A stretch of 64,000 nt of DNA from Gammaproteobacteria bacterium BRH_c0 (GTDB lineage: Bacteria; Pseudomonadota; Gammaproteobacteria; Pseudomonadales; Porticoccaceae). The stretch covers positions 26,559 to 90,558 of the forward strand of contig LADM01000024.1 of assembly GCA_000961645.1 (NCBI GenBank), written 5' to 3'. A model generated the notes under the pieces. The model was not told the DNA's origin, ran no database searches, and worked only from the letters and a program-made list of their open reading frames with translations. Of the stretch, positions 17,365-26,980 are shown in pieces. How positions within the stretch are numbered: position 1 is the first letter of the stretch; each line of letters starts with the position of its first letter. A program made the translations under genes and the position numbers.

Positions 17365-18140
17365 ACCCTGCCCTGCTCCTTCATTTTGTACGCCAGGACC
17401 TTGTTGACCGCCATGCGGCCTCAGCGCTGGGCGCACTCTGGACCCTGCTGATTCCACTGGCAAACATTCTGATATTTACCCTGGTGTTCTCGCGACTGAT
17501 GGGGGCCCGGCTGGAAATGATGGGAATGCAGTCGCTGGGAACCTACAGCTACAGCGTCTATCTGGTCACCGGTTTGCTTGCCTGGACCTGCTTCGCCAAC
17601 ACCGTCACCCGCATCGGCCAGGTGTTCCACGAAAAGGCGGGATTAATCGGCAAGGTAAAAATATCGCTATTTGCCCTGCCCCTGTATGTTTTGATCAGCG
17701 AGCTGATTGTCTACGCCATTTCCATGTCTTTCTTTGTCGGCTTTTTGCTGCTGATTGACTTCCAGTGGAGCTGGCACTGGCTGTGGTTGCCGGTTGTGCT
17801 GGCGGTGCAACAACTACTGGCCTACAGTCTCGGATTAATGGTAGCTGTGCTCAGCGTGTTTTTACGCGATATACGCGAGCTCGTTACCCTGGCGGTGCAG
17901 TTCTGGTTCTGGTTGACACCCATCGTCTACGTGATGACCATCCTGCCTGAATCCTGGATCTGGCTGTTCAAGCTCAACCCTCTCTTTCATACCACTGCGG
18001 CCCTGCGACAGGTCATGATCGTTGGCACAACCCCCGATTGGCAGGCATTGGTGGCGATCACCTTGCTCGGGCTGGGGCTGTTGGTGGCCAGCCTGTTTGT
18101 CGGCAAGAAGCTTGAACGTGATATCAGAGATTTTTTATAG
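17361..18140 (+). CDS. wzm: ABC-2 type polysaccharide export permease
   Basis: This 259-residue integral membrane protein has about six hydrophobic helices in the ABC-2 permease pattern: ALWTLLIPLANILIFTLVFS, YSVYLVTGLLAWTCFANTV, later WFWLTPIVYVM and LNPLFHTTAALRQVM. The LTPIVY and NPL motifs are typical of Wzm and KpsM exporters. ATG 17361 overlaps the rmd stop. With Wzt it would move lipid-linked glycan across the inner membrane. The frame is open further upstream, but that extension lies inside rmd and adds no membrane signal. Confidence 0.93.
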   Translation: MNPALLLHFVRQDLVDRHAASALGALWTLLIPLANILIFTLVFSRLMGARLEMMGMQSLGTYSYSVYLVTGLLAWTCFANTVTRIGQVFHEKAGLIGKVKISLFALPLYVLISELIVYAISMSFFVGFLLLIDFQWSWHWLWLPVVLAVQQLLAYSLGLMVAVLSVFLRDIRELVTLAVQFWFWLTPIVYVMTILPESWIWLFKLNPLFHTTAALRQVMIVGTTPDWQALVAITLLGLGLLVASLFVGKKLERDIRDFL

Positions 18141-19361
18141 ATGATCGAAGCCAACAATCTGCAAAAGTCCTTCAAACTTTACCACCAGCCTTCAGATCGC
18201 CTGAAGGAAATCCTTTTGCGGCGTCCCTTTCACAACCGGCACCACGCACTGCAAGACGTTTCCTTTCGCGTAGAAAATGGTGAAACCCTTGGCATTATCG
18301 GTCGCAATGGCGCGGGAAAATCGACACTGCTGAAGATACTCAATGGCGTTCTATTGCCCGATACCGGCTCCCTGCACTCAAGCGGCAAGGTAACCGGATT
18401 GCTGGAGCTGGGCACCGGCTTTGACATGTCGATGAATGGCGAAAAAAACATTTACACCAACGGCCTGCTAATCGGCATGAGCAGAGAGGAGCTGGATGCC
18501 CGGCATGACGACATCATCGCCTTTTCCGAGCTCGGCAAATTTATCAACGAGCCTCTGCGAACCTACTCATCGGGCATGGTGATGAGGCTGGCTTTCTCAA
18601 TCGCGATTCATGCCAACCCGGATATCTTCCTGGTGGATGAGGCTCTGTCTGTCGGCGATGGCCATTTTCAGCAAAAATGCATGAGAAAGATTCGCGAGTT
18701 CCGGGCCAATGGAGGCTCTATCATTTTCGTCTCCCATGACCTGAATGCCGTGAAAATGCTTTGTGATCGCGTTATCGTTCTCAGCGACGGCAAAGTAGCC
18801 AAGGACAGTGATCCGGAAACGGCAGCCAATTTTTACTATCAGATACTTGGCAACGAAGAAGTTTCCGAAGAGGATACTGTTGTTGAACGCGGCTATGGAA
18901 ACCATCACGCCGAAATCACCAGCGTGACAGCCATGGGCGAGACATCCCAGTGCGAGATCCTGGCCAGCGGAGATACCCTGCTGCTGACAATCAGCATCAC
19001 AGCCTGGGAAGATATCCCCGACCTGACCGCAGGATTGACCCTGCGAGACCGCTTCGGCCAGGATATCTTTGGTACCAATACCCATTTCATGGAGAAACCC
19101 CTGAGCATGAGCAGAGGGGATGAAATTGTCGTTCGCTTCCATGTCCCCATGATGGTTGCGCCGGGGAAGTACACAGTGAGTATTGCCCTTCACGAAGGGG
19201 CCGACCATACCCGTATTTGTTATCACTGGTGGGACAATGCCGCGCGTTTTGAAGTGAGCGGCATACGCGGCACCCACTTCATTGGAGTTTGTCAGCTTAA
19301 TCCGAGCGTGGAATTTCTAGCACCTCCGGAGGTCACCAATGATACAGCGCAACAATCCTGA
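18141..19361 (+). CDS. wzt: Polysaccharide ABC exporter ATPase with C-terminal carbohydrate-binding domain
   Basis: The 406-residue protein has an N-terminal ATPase with Walker A GRNGAGKSTLLKI (near 53-65), signature YSSGMVMRLAFS (near 140) and Walker B DIFLVDEALSVGD (near 160). A C-terminal beta-sandwich (about 250-400; AEITSVTAMG, then FGTNTHFME and APGKYTVSIAL) matches the Wzt-C domain, which in E. coli O8/O9a systems recognises the chemically capped end of the chain. Its ATG directly follows the permease stop. The C-terminal domain predicts export of a finished, end-modified polymer, although no methyltransferase or kinase cap enzyme is encoded nearby. Confidence 0.95.
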   Translation: MIEANNLQKSFKLYHQPSDRLKEILLRRPFHNRHHALQDVSFRVENGETLGIIGRNGAGKSTLLKILNGVLLPDTGSLHSSGKVTGLLELGTGFDMSMNGEKNIYTNGLLIGMSREELDARHDDIIAFSELGKFINEPLRTYSSGMVMRLAFSIAIHANPDIFLVDEALSVGDGHFQQKCMRKIREFRANGGSIIFVSHDLNAVKMLCDRVIVLSDGKVAKDSDPETAANFYYQILGNEEVSEEDTVVERGYGNHHAEITSVTAMGETSQCEILASGDTLLLTISITAWEDIPDLTAGLTLRDRFGQDIFGTNTHFMEKPLSMSRGDEIVVRFHVPMMVAPGKYTVSIALHEGADHTRICYHWWDNAARFEVSGIRGTHFIGVCQLNPSVEFLAPPEVTNDTAQQS

Positions 19362-20043
19362 CATTGACTTTGATACGGTCGAAAACGACATTGCCCGGAC
19401 GTTGGAAACCTATGCGAGCGACAATACACCAGCGACACCCGAAACAGCCGAGGAGATGCCACACCAGGATGTTCCCGTGAGTTCACTGGAAACCCTCTAC
19501 AGCCTTGATGACGAAACCTTCGTGCGCGAAGCCCATCGCCTGTTCACAGGGCGCCCTGCTGACCCCGCCCTCATCGCCACCCTGCTCACCGAGCTGCAAC
19601 GTGGTTGGCCAAGAAGCCAGATAGCCGCTGCGTTGCGCTACTCCAGGGACGCAAGGCAGCGGCCCGAGAACAACAATGTGAGGATGCGAAAAAGTTGGCT
19701 CACCTACAGGCTGAGTCATTTGCCTTTGCTAGGTCCACTGATGGAGACTTTGCTCGCCCTCGCCGCTGCAGGTCGGCTCAAGCGCACAACAATTCGATTG
19801 CAAACTGCATTGCAGGCATGCCAACAGAGTGTTGTCGACAGTCACACCCAACTGCATGAGCGACTTTTCGAACTGGAATCCCAGGTCAATCGCCTGCTCC
19901 TTGAAAAGCAACAGCTGTTGAGCAAACTCGAACTCACACAGGCAAATCTGGCCACTCGCTGTGAAGAGCTGGAGCAGCGCCTTTGCGAAGCGCAGAAAGG
20001 GTCGGAAAACCGGAGCCATCCGGAATCAGCAGGTAACGACTAG
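19339..20043 (+). CDS. DUF4214-like plus coiled-coil protein of the exporter operon
   Basis: This 234-residue soluble protein overlaps the end of wzt by 23 bp and has a strong GGAGG site 8 nt before ATG 19339. After an acidic, disordered-looking start, residues about 55-110 (FVREAHRLFTGRPADP, then SQIAAALRYSRDARQ) resemble one DUF4214 unit. A basic, hydrophobic helix follows (LPLLGPLMETLLALAAAG), and then a long heptad-rich coiled coil to the end (about 145-225; ERLFELESQVNRLLLEKQQL). I do not recognise a named family. Position and coiled coil suggest a chain-length or enzyme-scaffold role like the coiled coil of WbdD, but no cap-forming catalytic domain is present. That role is inference. 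Confidence 0.75.
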   Translation: MIQRNNPDIDFDTVENDIARTLETYASDNTPATPETAEEMPHQDVPVSSLETLYSLDDETFVREAHRLFTGRPADPALIATLLTELQRGWPRSQIAAALRYSRDARQRPENNNVRMRKSWLTYRLSHLPLLGPLMETLLALAAAGRLKRTTIRLQTALQACQQSVVDSHTQLHERLFELESQVNRLLLEKQQLLSKLELTQANLATRCEELEQRLCEAQKGSENRSHPESAGND

Positions 20044-20098
20044 CGAACAGCTGATTGCACGCTCGTCGCGAGTCGATCCGAGTTCAGACGGTAACCAC

Positions 20099-23000
20099 AT
20101 GACCCCAAAAGCTATCCATCAGATTTGTCCACGTTGTACGTTGGGCGGCGGCATCACCAACGGCATGCTGTTTGTTCGTCGCCTGCTGCGCGAGGCCGGC
20201 ATTGAATCCAACATCTATGCCGCTGATATTCCGCCATCGCTGGCGCATGAAATACGGCTCCTGAGCGACTATGTTGACGATGAGAATCAGGTTCTCCTGA
20301 TCCATCATGGCATTGGCAATCACCATGAAACGTGGCTGCCAACAGCCGCGGCCCGCAAGCTGATGGTCTTCCACAATATTACTCCGGCCGGTTTCTTTGA
20401 CCAGGACGATCCTATACTTCCGCAGCTGGAACTCGGCTGGCAGCAACTACAGCGCTGGAAAGGCTGGCTTGATGGGGTCATCGCAGATTCACAGGCGAAC
20501 CTGAAGGCACTGCTGGAACACGATTACGACCCCAGTCGGTGTCGGGTCATTCCGCTGCTGGTTGATCTTGATAAATGGCGCCGTCTCAAGAGCATTCCCC
20601 CTGCGCGCCCCCTGCAAGACGAATTTCGCCTGCTCTTTGTCGGACGCCTTGTCCCCCATAAAAACCAGCTCGGATTGATTGAAACGCTCCACCACCTGGA
20701 AAAGATGTCCGACTGCCAGGTAACCCTCACCCTGGTCGGATCCGGCGATGCTGCCTACGAGAGGTTATTGCGGGATGACATTGAACGCTACCAGCTGGTC
20801 GACAGGGTCACATTAACCGGCAAAATTACAGACGCCGAACTGGCAACTGCCTATACACAAGCCGACCTCTATGTCAGCCTTAGCCGTCACGAAGGTTTTG
20901 GCATGCCCCTGATCGAGGCCATGGCACACGGGTTGCCGGTGATGGCCTTTAACGCGCCACACAGCAATATTGCCGATACCATTGGCAGGGCGGGACTACT
21001 GCTGGACCGCGATGATCCGGTCGCCTGCGCAGCAGCAATCGCTGCAGTGATTCGCCAACCCCGACTGCGCCGCCAACTTGCTATCGAAGGCAACCGGCAC
21101 CTGGACAACTTTAAGTCGGCACAACTGGCCGAGGATCTTTTCTCATTCCTGGCCGATTTGAACATACACCCCCTGCGCCAGCGTCAGCCAGCTCTTGCAC
21201 TGCCAGCCCTCGACTTCCGTGTTGAAGGGCCGTGGGACAGCACCTACAGCCTGGCGATTGTGAACCGTGAACTGGCCCTGACTCTCGCCGCCGATGGTTA
21301 CCAGGTTGGGTTGCACCCAACGGAAGGCGGCGGCGACTATACGCCAGACAGGGAGGCAACAGCCAGATACCCAAATGCGGCACCCTTGGCCAAGGCAACT
21401 CTGGCGCCCCATGATGTGACCACTGTGCTGCGCTTGATGTATCCAATGCGGCTGACAGCGATGGGTGGCGTCAATCACGTCGCGTGCAACTATGGCTGGG
21501 AGGAGTCGGTAATGCCTCCAGCCACGGTGCGCCAGTTCAACTACCACGCACACCTGGTCACCACCATGTCGGACTGGGTGTCCAAGACGCTAATCGACAA
21601 CGGCATCACCTCGCCGGTGGTCACTTGCGGCATTGGTGCCGACCAGATTCTGCGCCATCAGCCGGATTATGCCGATCAACCGGACCTGGGCCAGGGGTTG
21701 CGCTTTCTCCATATTTCTTCTGGCTTCCCCAGAAAGGGCATCGACTCGCTGCTCGATGCCTACGGAGCAATTTTTTGCGGTGACGACAAGGTTTCATTGG
21801 TCATCAAGACGTTTGCCAACCCCCATCAAAATGTCGAGCAGCAATTACAGCAGTGGCGCGGTCACCACAACAATCCACCGACGGTTGTAGTCATCGAGCA
21901 AGATATTTCAGCGGGCGCCATCCGTGCTCTGCTGGAATCCTGTCATGTGCTGGTGGCACCAAGTCGCGGGGAGGGTTTCGGCCTGCCGTTGGCAGAGGCA
22001 ATGCTGCTCAACATCCCGGTCATAACCACCGCCGGGGGGGGGCAGACCGATTTTTGCAGCGATCAAACCGCTTGGCTGATCGATTATGATTTTTTCCCCG
22101 CCCAGTCTCACATGTCGCTGAGTGGATCGGTGTGGCATGAACCGCACCGGGATCAGCTCTCGGCCTTGTTGAAGGCGTTTTACGGGGCACACAGGCAAGA
22201 GCGCTGGGATGAGTTTGTTCAACAACGGGTGAGCGCGGCCCGCGAAATGATTCAGTCGCGTTTCACCTGGCAACATGTCGCCGACCGCACGCGAAGAGCC
22301 ATTCAGGTACTTGATCTGTTGCCGCCAACCCTGTCAACACCCAGGCGCGGCTGCGTCACCACCTGGAACACCCGCTGCGGCATCGCAGGCTACAGCCAAT
22401 TGCTGTTACACCCCGCCCTCGAAGACTGCTGGATCCTGGCCAGCGAGAGCAGCGCAATCACCGGTGAGGATAGCGATCGGGTGCGTCGCTGCTGGACGTC
22501 AGGACAGCATGATGATCTGGAACAACTTTTCGAGCAGATAGTGCAACTGGAACTTGAGCAGGTACTGATACAGTTCAATTTCTCCCTTTTCCGCCTTGAT
22601 GCACTGGCAAACCTGCTGGAGCAATTACACCAGCGACAGATCCAGACCTTTATCACCTTACACTCCAGTGCCGACGTTTGGTGGGATCGGGATTTTATGA
22701 CCTTGCGCCGCATTCAGCCCCAGCTGGCAGCCTGTACCCGCCTGCTGGTACATACGCTGACCGATCTCAATCGCCTGAAAAATATGGGCTTGGTGGCGAA
22801 TACCACCCTCTTCCCCCACGGGGTTATGCCGGCACTGGCTTCCAAGCTGCCCGCGCAGCAGGCACAGCCAGATTTGGCCGACAAGACAGTGATTGCATCC
22901 TACGGATTTCTGCTGCCAAACAAGGGCTTGCCCGAACTTATTCAAGCGTTCGCCGCCCTTGCCCAGTCTGATGACAATCTGCACTTGCTGCTGGTGAACT

Positions 23001-23488
23001 CCCTCTACCCCATCACAGCTTCCGATGAGGAGAAAGCACGTTGCGACGCGTTGATTGATCAGCTCGGCATCGGGGAACATTTGACGATGATTACGGCTTA
23101 TCTCGAAGACGAAGAGTCGCTGGCCTGGCTGCAAAAAGCGGATGTGATTGTGTTCCCCTACCAGCGCAGCAACGAATCCTCCAGTGCAGCAGTACGCTGG
23201 GGGCTTGCAACAGGTCGACCCGTACTGTGCACGCCCCTCGCGATTTTTGACGATGTAGCGGCTGTGGTTGATTTCACGCCGGGCATACGGGCCGACCAAA
23301 TTGCCGCGGGGATCTCAAGGGTGTTGAACACATCCACCAGGTTACAAAGCCAAAAACGGGCACAACAGCGCGCCTGGCTAGCTGATCATAACTGGCGTCA
23401 ACTGTCCCGACGTCTGGACTGCATGTCGAAAGCGACGCTGCAGAATGCAAAAATCCTGCAAGCCATGTCCGACTCTGTGCTGCCCTGA
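20099..23488 (+). CDS. Three-domain GT4-family glycosyltransferase
   Basis: The protein is about 1129 residues from ATG 20099; the frame opens at 19961, but that part overlaps the preceding gene. Three GT-B/GT4-like modules follow each other. Module 1 (about 1-375) has LFVGRLVPHKNQ and HEGFGMPLIEAM (near 264). Module 2 (about 390-760) has LHISSGFPRKGID and GEGFGLPLAEAM (near 624). Module 3 (about 775-1129) has ASYGFLLPNKGL and NESSSAAVRWGLATG (near 1024), where the second Glu of the E-x7-E motif is lost, so its activity is doubtful. No membrane helix is seen. In this locus it should add several sugars in sequence to the lipid-linked chain, like multi-domain WbdA, or like WbpX, WbpY and WbpZ joined together. 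Ribosome-binding site at 20099 is weak. Confidence 0.85.
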   Translation: MTPKAIHQICPRCTLGGGITNGMLFVRRLLREAGIESNIYAADIPPSLAHEIRLLSDYVDDENQVLLIHHGIGNHHETWLPTAAARKLMVFHNITPAGFFDQDDPILPQLELGWQQLQRWKGWLDGVIADSQANLKALLEHDYDPSRCRVIPLLVDLDKWRRLKSIPPARPLQDEFRLLFVGRLVPHKNQLGLIETLHHLEKMSDCQVTLTLVGSGDAAYERLLRDDIERYQLVDRVTLTGKITDAELATAYTQADLYVSLSRHEGFGMPLIEAMAHGLPVMAFNAPHSNIADTIGRAGLLLDRDDPVACAAAIAAVIRQPRLRRQLAIEGNRHLDNFKSAQLAEDLFSFLADLNIHPLRQRQPALALPALDFRVEGPWDSTYSLAIVNRELALTLAADGYQVGLHPTEGGGDYTPDREATARYPNAAPLAKATLAPHDVTTVLRLMYPMRLTAMGGVNHVACNYGWEESVMPPATVRQFNYHAHLVTTMSDWVSKTLIDNGITSPVVTCGIGADQILRHQPDYADQPDLGQGLRFLHISSGFPRKGIDSLLDAYGAIFCGDDKVSLVIKTFANPHQNVEQQLQQWRGHHNNPPTVVVIEQDISAGAIRALLESCHVLVAPSRGEGFGLPLAEAMLLNIPVITTAGGGQTDFCSDQTAWLIDYDFFPAQSHMSLSGSVWHEPHRDQLSALLKAFYGAHRQERWDEFVQQRVSAAREMIQSRFTWQHVADRTRRAIQVLDLLPPTLSTPRRGCVTTWNTRCGIAGYSQLLLHPALEDCWILASESSAITGEDSDRVRRCWTSGQHDDLEQLFEQIVQLELEQVLIQFNFSLFRLDALANLLEQLHQRQIQTFITLHSSADVWWDRDFMTLRRIQPQLAACTRLLVHTLTDLNRLKNMGLVANTTLFPHGVMPALASKLPAQQAQPDLADKTVIASYGFLLPNKGLPELIQAFAALAQSDDNLHLLLVNSLYPITASDEEKARCDALIDQLGIGEHLTMITAYLEDEESLAWLQKADVIVFPYQRSNESSSAAVRWGLATGRPVLCTPLAIFDDVAAVVDFTPGIRADQIAAGISRVLNTSTRLQSQKRAQQRAWLADHNWRQLSRRLDCMSKATLQNAKILQAMSDSVLP

Positions 23489-23598
23489 CACGAAACGTAC
23501 ATCAGCGTTGAGTCCGCCAATGGTGTCGAGGGCCTCCCACCCTATCCACCACTACTCACTGACAGCGCTTGAATGCAGATGATTTTTTGCGATAAAAA

Positions 23599-26565
23599 TC
23601 ATGACATCGCAAAATTTTCCATGGGCCGGATGTAAGGCGGCCGCTCAGTCGCACCATGCAACCAGCCAATAAGGTCTTGTACCGACTGCCTATCCATACA
23701 GGCAATATCAACCCACCCGGATTGGGAAACATAGAGGGCCGGTGCATCGCGGGATAAAACCCGGGGCTCATCCGAAACCGAAAGCCAACAATCGTTTCGA
23801 TGCGGAACAACCTCCTCGTCGGGGACCTCAAACAATCCGGGTATCAAGCCTCTCGCTGTTGTCCAGCCATCCTCCAACTCCTGAACACACTCCAGCTGCC
23901 AGGGGGCAGGTAGCATTTCAAGCAGCACAGAAATAACCCGAGCCAGCTCTGTCGACTCAGCGTCAGTGACGTCGAGCAACAAGCGCGGAGGGAACAATGC
24001 TTTGCGATTGAGGGTTAGCGCGCGAGACAGATCGTAAATCTCCTGCGGGGACCAGGGCGAGAACGGCTCTGTCTCAATGCGATCGGACAACCGACTGACA
24101 AGGTTCATCTCGGCGGCGAGCGGTGACACAGCGTAGTGATTCTCGATAGCTTCGAAATAGCGACGCGCCACCAAAGCCGGGCTGTGGTGATGCAGCACAT
24201 ACTCCTGGCCACTGGTACTGAGCTTGCGTCGCAAATCAATATCTTGCCACAGCAACACCAAGGCTTTTTCGAGACTCTCAATGGACGGCTGATCATCGAG
24301 CGCCAAACCGACCTGATCCGGTAACTCTGAAGCGGTACCATGGGTATTGTAGATCAGAGGCAAGCCGTGCCCGAGACAATCAAATAACGCAGCCGAGGTC
24401 TCGCCCCGGGTCTGGTTGCGCAACTGCACCCCGACATCTGCTGCTGCCAACCAATCGCTATAGGTCGATTCTGCCACATAGCCGGTGATTGAGATGTTGT
24501 TTGCCCTATTGATCAGGGCGTCGATTTTCTGTCCGTATTCATGGGATGTGTGATCACCGACAAACACCAGCCGAGCACTGCCTGCTACACCCAGTTCGGT
24601 CCCCAGCCAGGCGTTGATCAACTCAAGATTCAACTTGCTGACGGCGAGAAACCCGAAACAACAGACCACAAAGTCATCAGCCCCCAGCCCAAGACGGTTT
24701 CTCGCGCCCTCGCGATCACGCTCTTTGGCAACAGTGCATGAAAAGGGAATCAGGGAAAGTCTGTGCTGGTAAGCGTTTCCGTAATGATAGTCGCATTGGT
24801 CAATAGCGAACTGCGAGTGGACGAGGACACCTATGGCCCCGTCCATCACCCAGCGATTGGCTGGATAGGCTTTCGCCGTTCCATCAACTCCTGTCGTCGC
24901 GAGCATATCAAGGGCATGATATCCATGAGATCTGACCATGGATAATGACAGGGCTGTGTCGTCAAGACCAAAAGCCTGGGCATGGTTGAGCATGCCGCTC
25001 AGATAGAAATCATGTAAAAAAACCACACCTGGCACACTGCTCAACAGCGACATCATTGGAATGTGAAAATGACTATTTCCCATATGATAAAGCACCCTGG
25101 CGTAGTGCTTGGCATGGGTTAAAAACCACTCACTGGAGCGCACAGTAAAATACGCTGCCAAGTCATTGTTAACATGAGCTTCATCGCTAATGATGTCGAT
25201 GTCGTAGTATTTGGCAAGTTCAGGCAGTAGTCGTGCACTATAGTCGGCAATACCGCTGCGCTGAGGGGGCAACGGCGACAGATAAGCGAGTTTCAGCCGC
25301 GCTGACACCTGCTGGCCAGCAACGGGGTTGACTGTTGAGCAGTCGCCGAGCTGAGACTCAATTGCCGACAATGCCGCCCTTGCGCTTGCCTGCCACGAGA
25401 AGGACTTTGCCTGCTGCAGTCCGTGAACGCGCAAACGCTCCCTGAATTCGTTATCAGTCAATCCACGGGTTAATGCGTCTACCATTGGCTGGAGTTCGGC
25501 AGGATCGAACAATGCCTCCTGGTTGCCGATGACCTCGGGAATGCTGCTGCGATTGGCGCCAATTGCTGGCGTCCCACAGGCCATTGCCTCAAGCACCGGC
25601 AAACCGAAACCTTCATGCAAGGATGGGAAGACAAAAAGGTGGGCCATATTGTAGAGAGCCACCAGATCGTCCTCGCCCACGAAACCGGTGAAAACCAGCT
25701 GCCCGGACGCAAGTCCATATCGCTTGCCCAAGGCCTCCAGACGACTGCGATCACCGTCGCGGATTTTGCAAACTATCACTAACTGGTGGGCATGCCGCAA
25801 TGCCGGCGTCAACTGCGCATAGGCTTCAATCAAACCCTCGACATTCTTTCGATAATCCACACCACCGGTATACATTACAAACCGATCACCAAGACCATAG
25901 GTGCGCCTGATGTCATCGAGACGAGCTTCCTCCAGCGTCAAAGGCAGGAAATGATCATCGATGGCCGACGAAATATTGATCACTCGCTGCGGTGAAATGT
26001 TGAGTACTTTTAGCGCTTCCTGACGCGAGCTTTCGGAAATGGCCAACAACAAATCAGCGTTGCGGAGGTGCTGCAAACGACGCATATACCAACGACGGAT
26101 ATAGGGGTCAGAAAGGTAGGCGGCTTGATTGAGGTATGGAATCAGGTCATACAAAGTAACGACATTGAGAGGTGCCCTGTTGGATGTCGGCTCTATCGCT
26201 ATGGTTGCATCATCGGAAAAACCTTCGAACAGACTGGCAACATGAATGGCATCCGGTTTCAAATCGTCAATAAATTGCTGCCTGAGCAATTCCGCGACCC
26301 GCACTCTGCCAATATTGGTTGGTTCTGTATCGCGACATCCTGGCGGCAAAGCGAGAACGTGAATATTTTCGCGTCCAATCAGGGGGTCAAAAATCCCTCG
26401 CAACGGCGGAATTGTTTCGGGAAAGCGATCACTGAACAGAATACTCAGCCGGTGTTCGCCCGGCTCTCGCGCCATGGCTCGGGCCAATGCCAGGGAGTAG
26501 CGGCCAATACCGCGGTTACGGCTACTCGAGGTTTGACAGGCTTGCAGATCAATCAATAAATGCAT
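23599..26565 (-). CDS. Two-domain GT4-family glycosyltransferase with C-terminal extension
   Basis: This 988-residue protein begins with a GT4 module (about 1-400) that has NRGIGRYSLALARAM, YTGGVDYRKNVEGL and HEGFGLPVLEAMACG (near 322), most like mannosyltransferases of the MtfA/WbdA kind. A second GT-B module (about 425-790) begins LAYLSPLPPQRSGIADYSA and has CFGFLAVSKLN; its catalytic-motif region RGETSAALFDCLGHG (near 725) is diverged. The last 190 residues are not recognised. The protein is soluble and faces the plus-strand glycosyltransferase tail to tail across 110 bp. It lies 3 bp after the small gene at 26569 and probably shares its transcript. Its likely role is building the D-rhamnose/mannose-type glycan. 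Confidence 0.85.
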   Translation of the reverse strand: MHLLIDLQACQTSSSRNRGIGRYSLALARAMAREPGEHRLSILFSDRFPETIPPLRGIFDPLIGRENIHVLALPPGCRDTEPTNIGRVRVAELLRQQFIDDLKPDAIHVASLFEGFSDDATIAIEPTSNRAPLNVVTLYDLIPYLNQAAYLSDPYIRRWYMRRLQHLRNADLLLAISESSRQEALKVLNISPQRVINISSAIDDHFLPLTLEEARLDDIRRTYGLGDRFVMYTGGVDYRKNVEGLIEAYAQLTPALRHAHQLVIVCKIRDGDRSRLEALGKRYGLASGQLVFTGFVGEDDLVALYNMAHLFVFPSLHEGFGLPVLEAMACGTPAIGANRSSIPEVIGNQEALFDPAELQPMVDALTRGLTDNEFRERLRVHGLQQAKSFSWQASARAALSAIESQLGDCSTVNPVAGQQVSARLKLAYLSPLPPQRSGIADYSARLLPELAKYYDIDIISDEAHVNNDLAAYFTVRSSEWFLTHAKHYARVLYHMGNSHFHIPMMSLLSSVPGVVFLHDFYLSGMLNHAQAFGLDDTALSLSMVRSHGYHALDMLATTGVDGTAKAYPANRWVMDGAIGVLVHSQFAIDQCDYHYGNAYQHRLSLIPFSCTVAKERDREGARNRLGLGADDFVVCCFGFLAVSKLNLELINAWLGTELGVAGSARLVFVGDHTSHEYGQKIDALINRANNISITGYVAESTYSDWLAAADVGVQLRNQTRGETSAALFDCLGHGLPLIYNTHGTASELPDQVGLALDDQPSIESLEKALVLLWQDIDLRRKLSTSGQEYVLHHHSPALVARRYFEAIENHYAVSPLAAEMNLVSRLSDRIETEPFSPWSPQEIYDLSRALTLNRKALFPPRLLLDVTDAESTELARVISVLLEMLPAPWQLECVQELEDGWTTARGLIPGLFEVPDEEVVPHRNDCWLSVSDEPRVLSRDAPALYVSQSGWVDIACMDRQSVQDLIGWLHGATERPPYIRPMENFAMS

Positions 26566-26568
26566 GGC

Positions 26569-26877
26569 TCAGCGCTTCCTCGCATAGGTCAGGTTGCGCA
26601 TGAGCCGGTCATATACCTGGTCCACCTCAGTAGAGGCACTGTTTAGCGGCACTTCTGCGGAAAAATCCATATTGCGCCGCACACCCGCACGAGCCGCACG
26701 AGCCGCACGGGGCGTTGCAATAATCCGTTGCACCAAGAATCGCTTCAGCCCTGGGGTGTACTCCAAAGCCCGCAAAACTACACTAAAAAGCCATGGTCGC
26801 GCTCTGATCCAGTACATCAAGGCGACAAGTCGATGTTTGATAAATATGCGTAAAATTATGGAAAGTCGATTTAACAT
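26569..26877 (-). CDS. Small basic protein beside the two-domain glycosyltransferase
   Basis: This frame of 102 residues ends 3 bp before the glycosyltransferase start, which suggests co-translation. The protein is basic, with an amphipathic N-terminal half (RLSIILRIFIKHRLVALMYW, then PWLFSVVLRALEY). An Ala/Arg-rich centre is encoded by a repeated 9-bp unit around 26695-26710. Similar short basic helical stretches occur in polysaccharide-locus proteins, including the one at 19339. I know no family for it. It may help the glycosyltransferase sit at the membrane, but this is a guess. Confidence 0.5.
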   Translation of the reverse strand: MLNRLSIILRIFIKHRLVALMYWIRARPWLFSVVLRALEYTPGLKRFLVQRIIATPRAARAARAGVRRNMDFSAEVPLNSASTEVDQVYDRLMRNLTYARKR

Positions 26878-26980
26878 TACAATCTCAGCTATCTACAAAA
26901 TTTTTCCACACCGCTCCAGTGGGTATGGCTCGCTACAGGGTAAGCCTATAGGCAACCCCAATCTCCATAAAATGCAGACT

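Noticed and set aside
23560..23598. Terminator between the convergent glycosyltransferase genes
   Set aside because: The only stem is GATTTTT/AAAAATC, an AT-only pairing without a GC-rich core.
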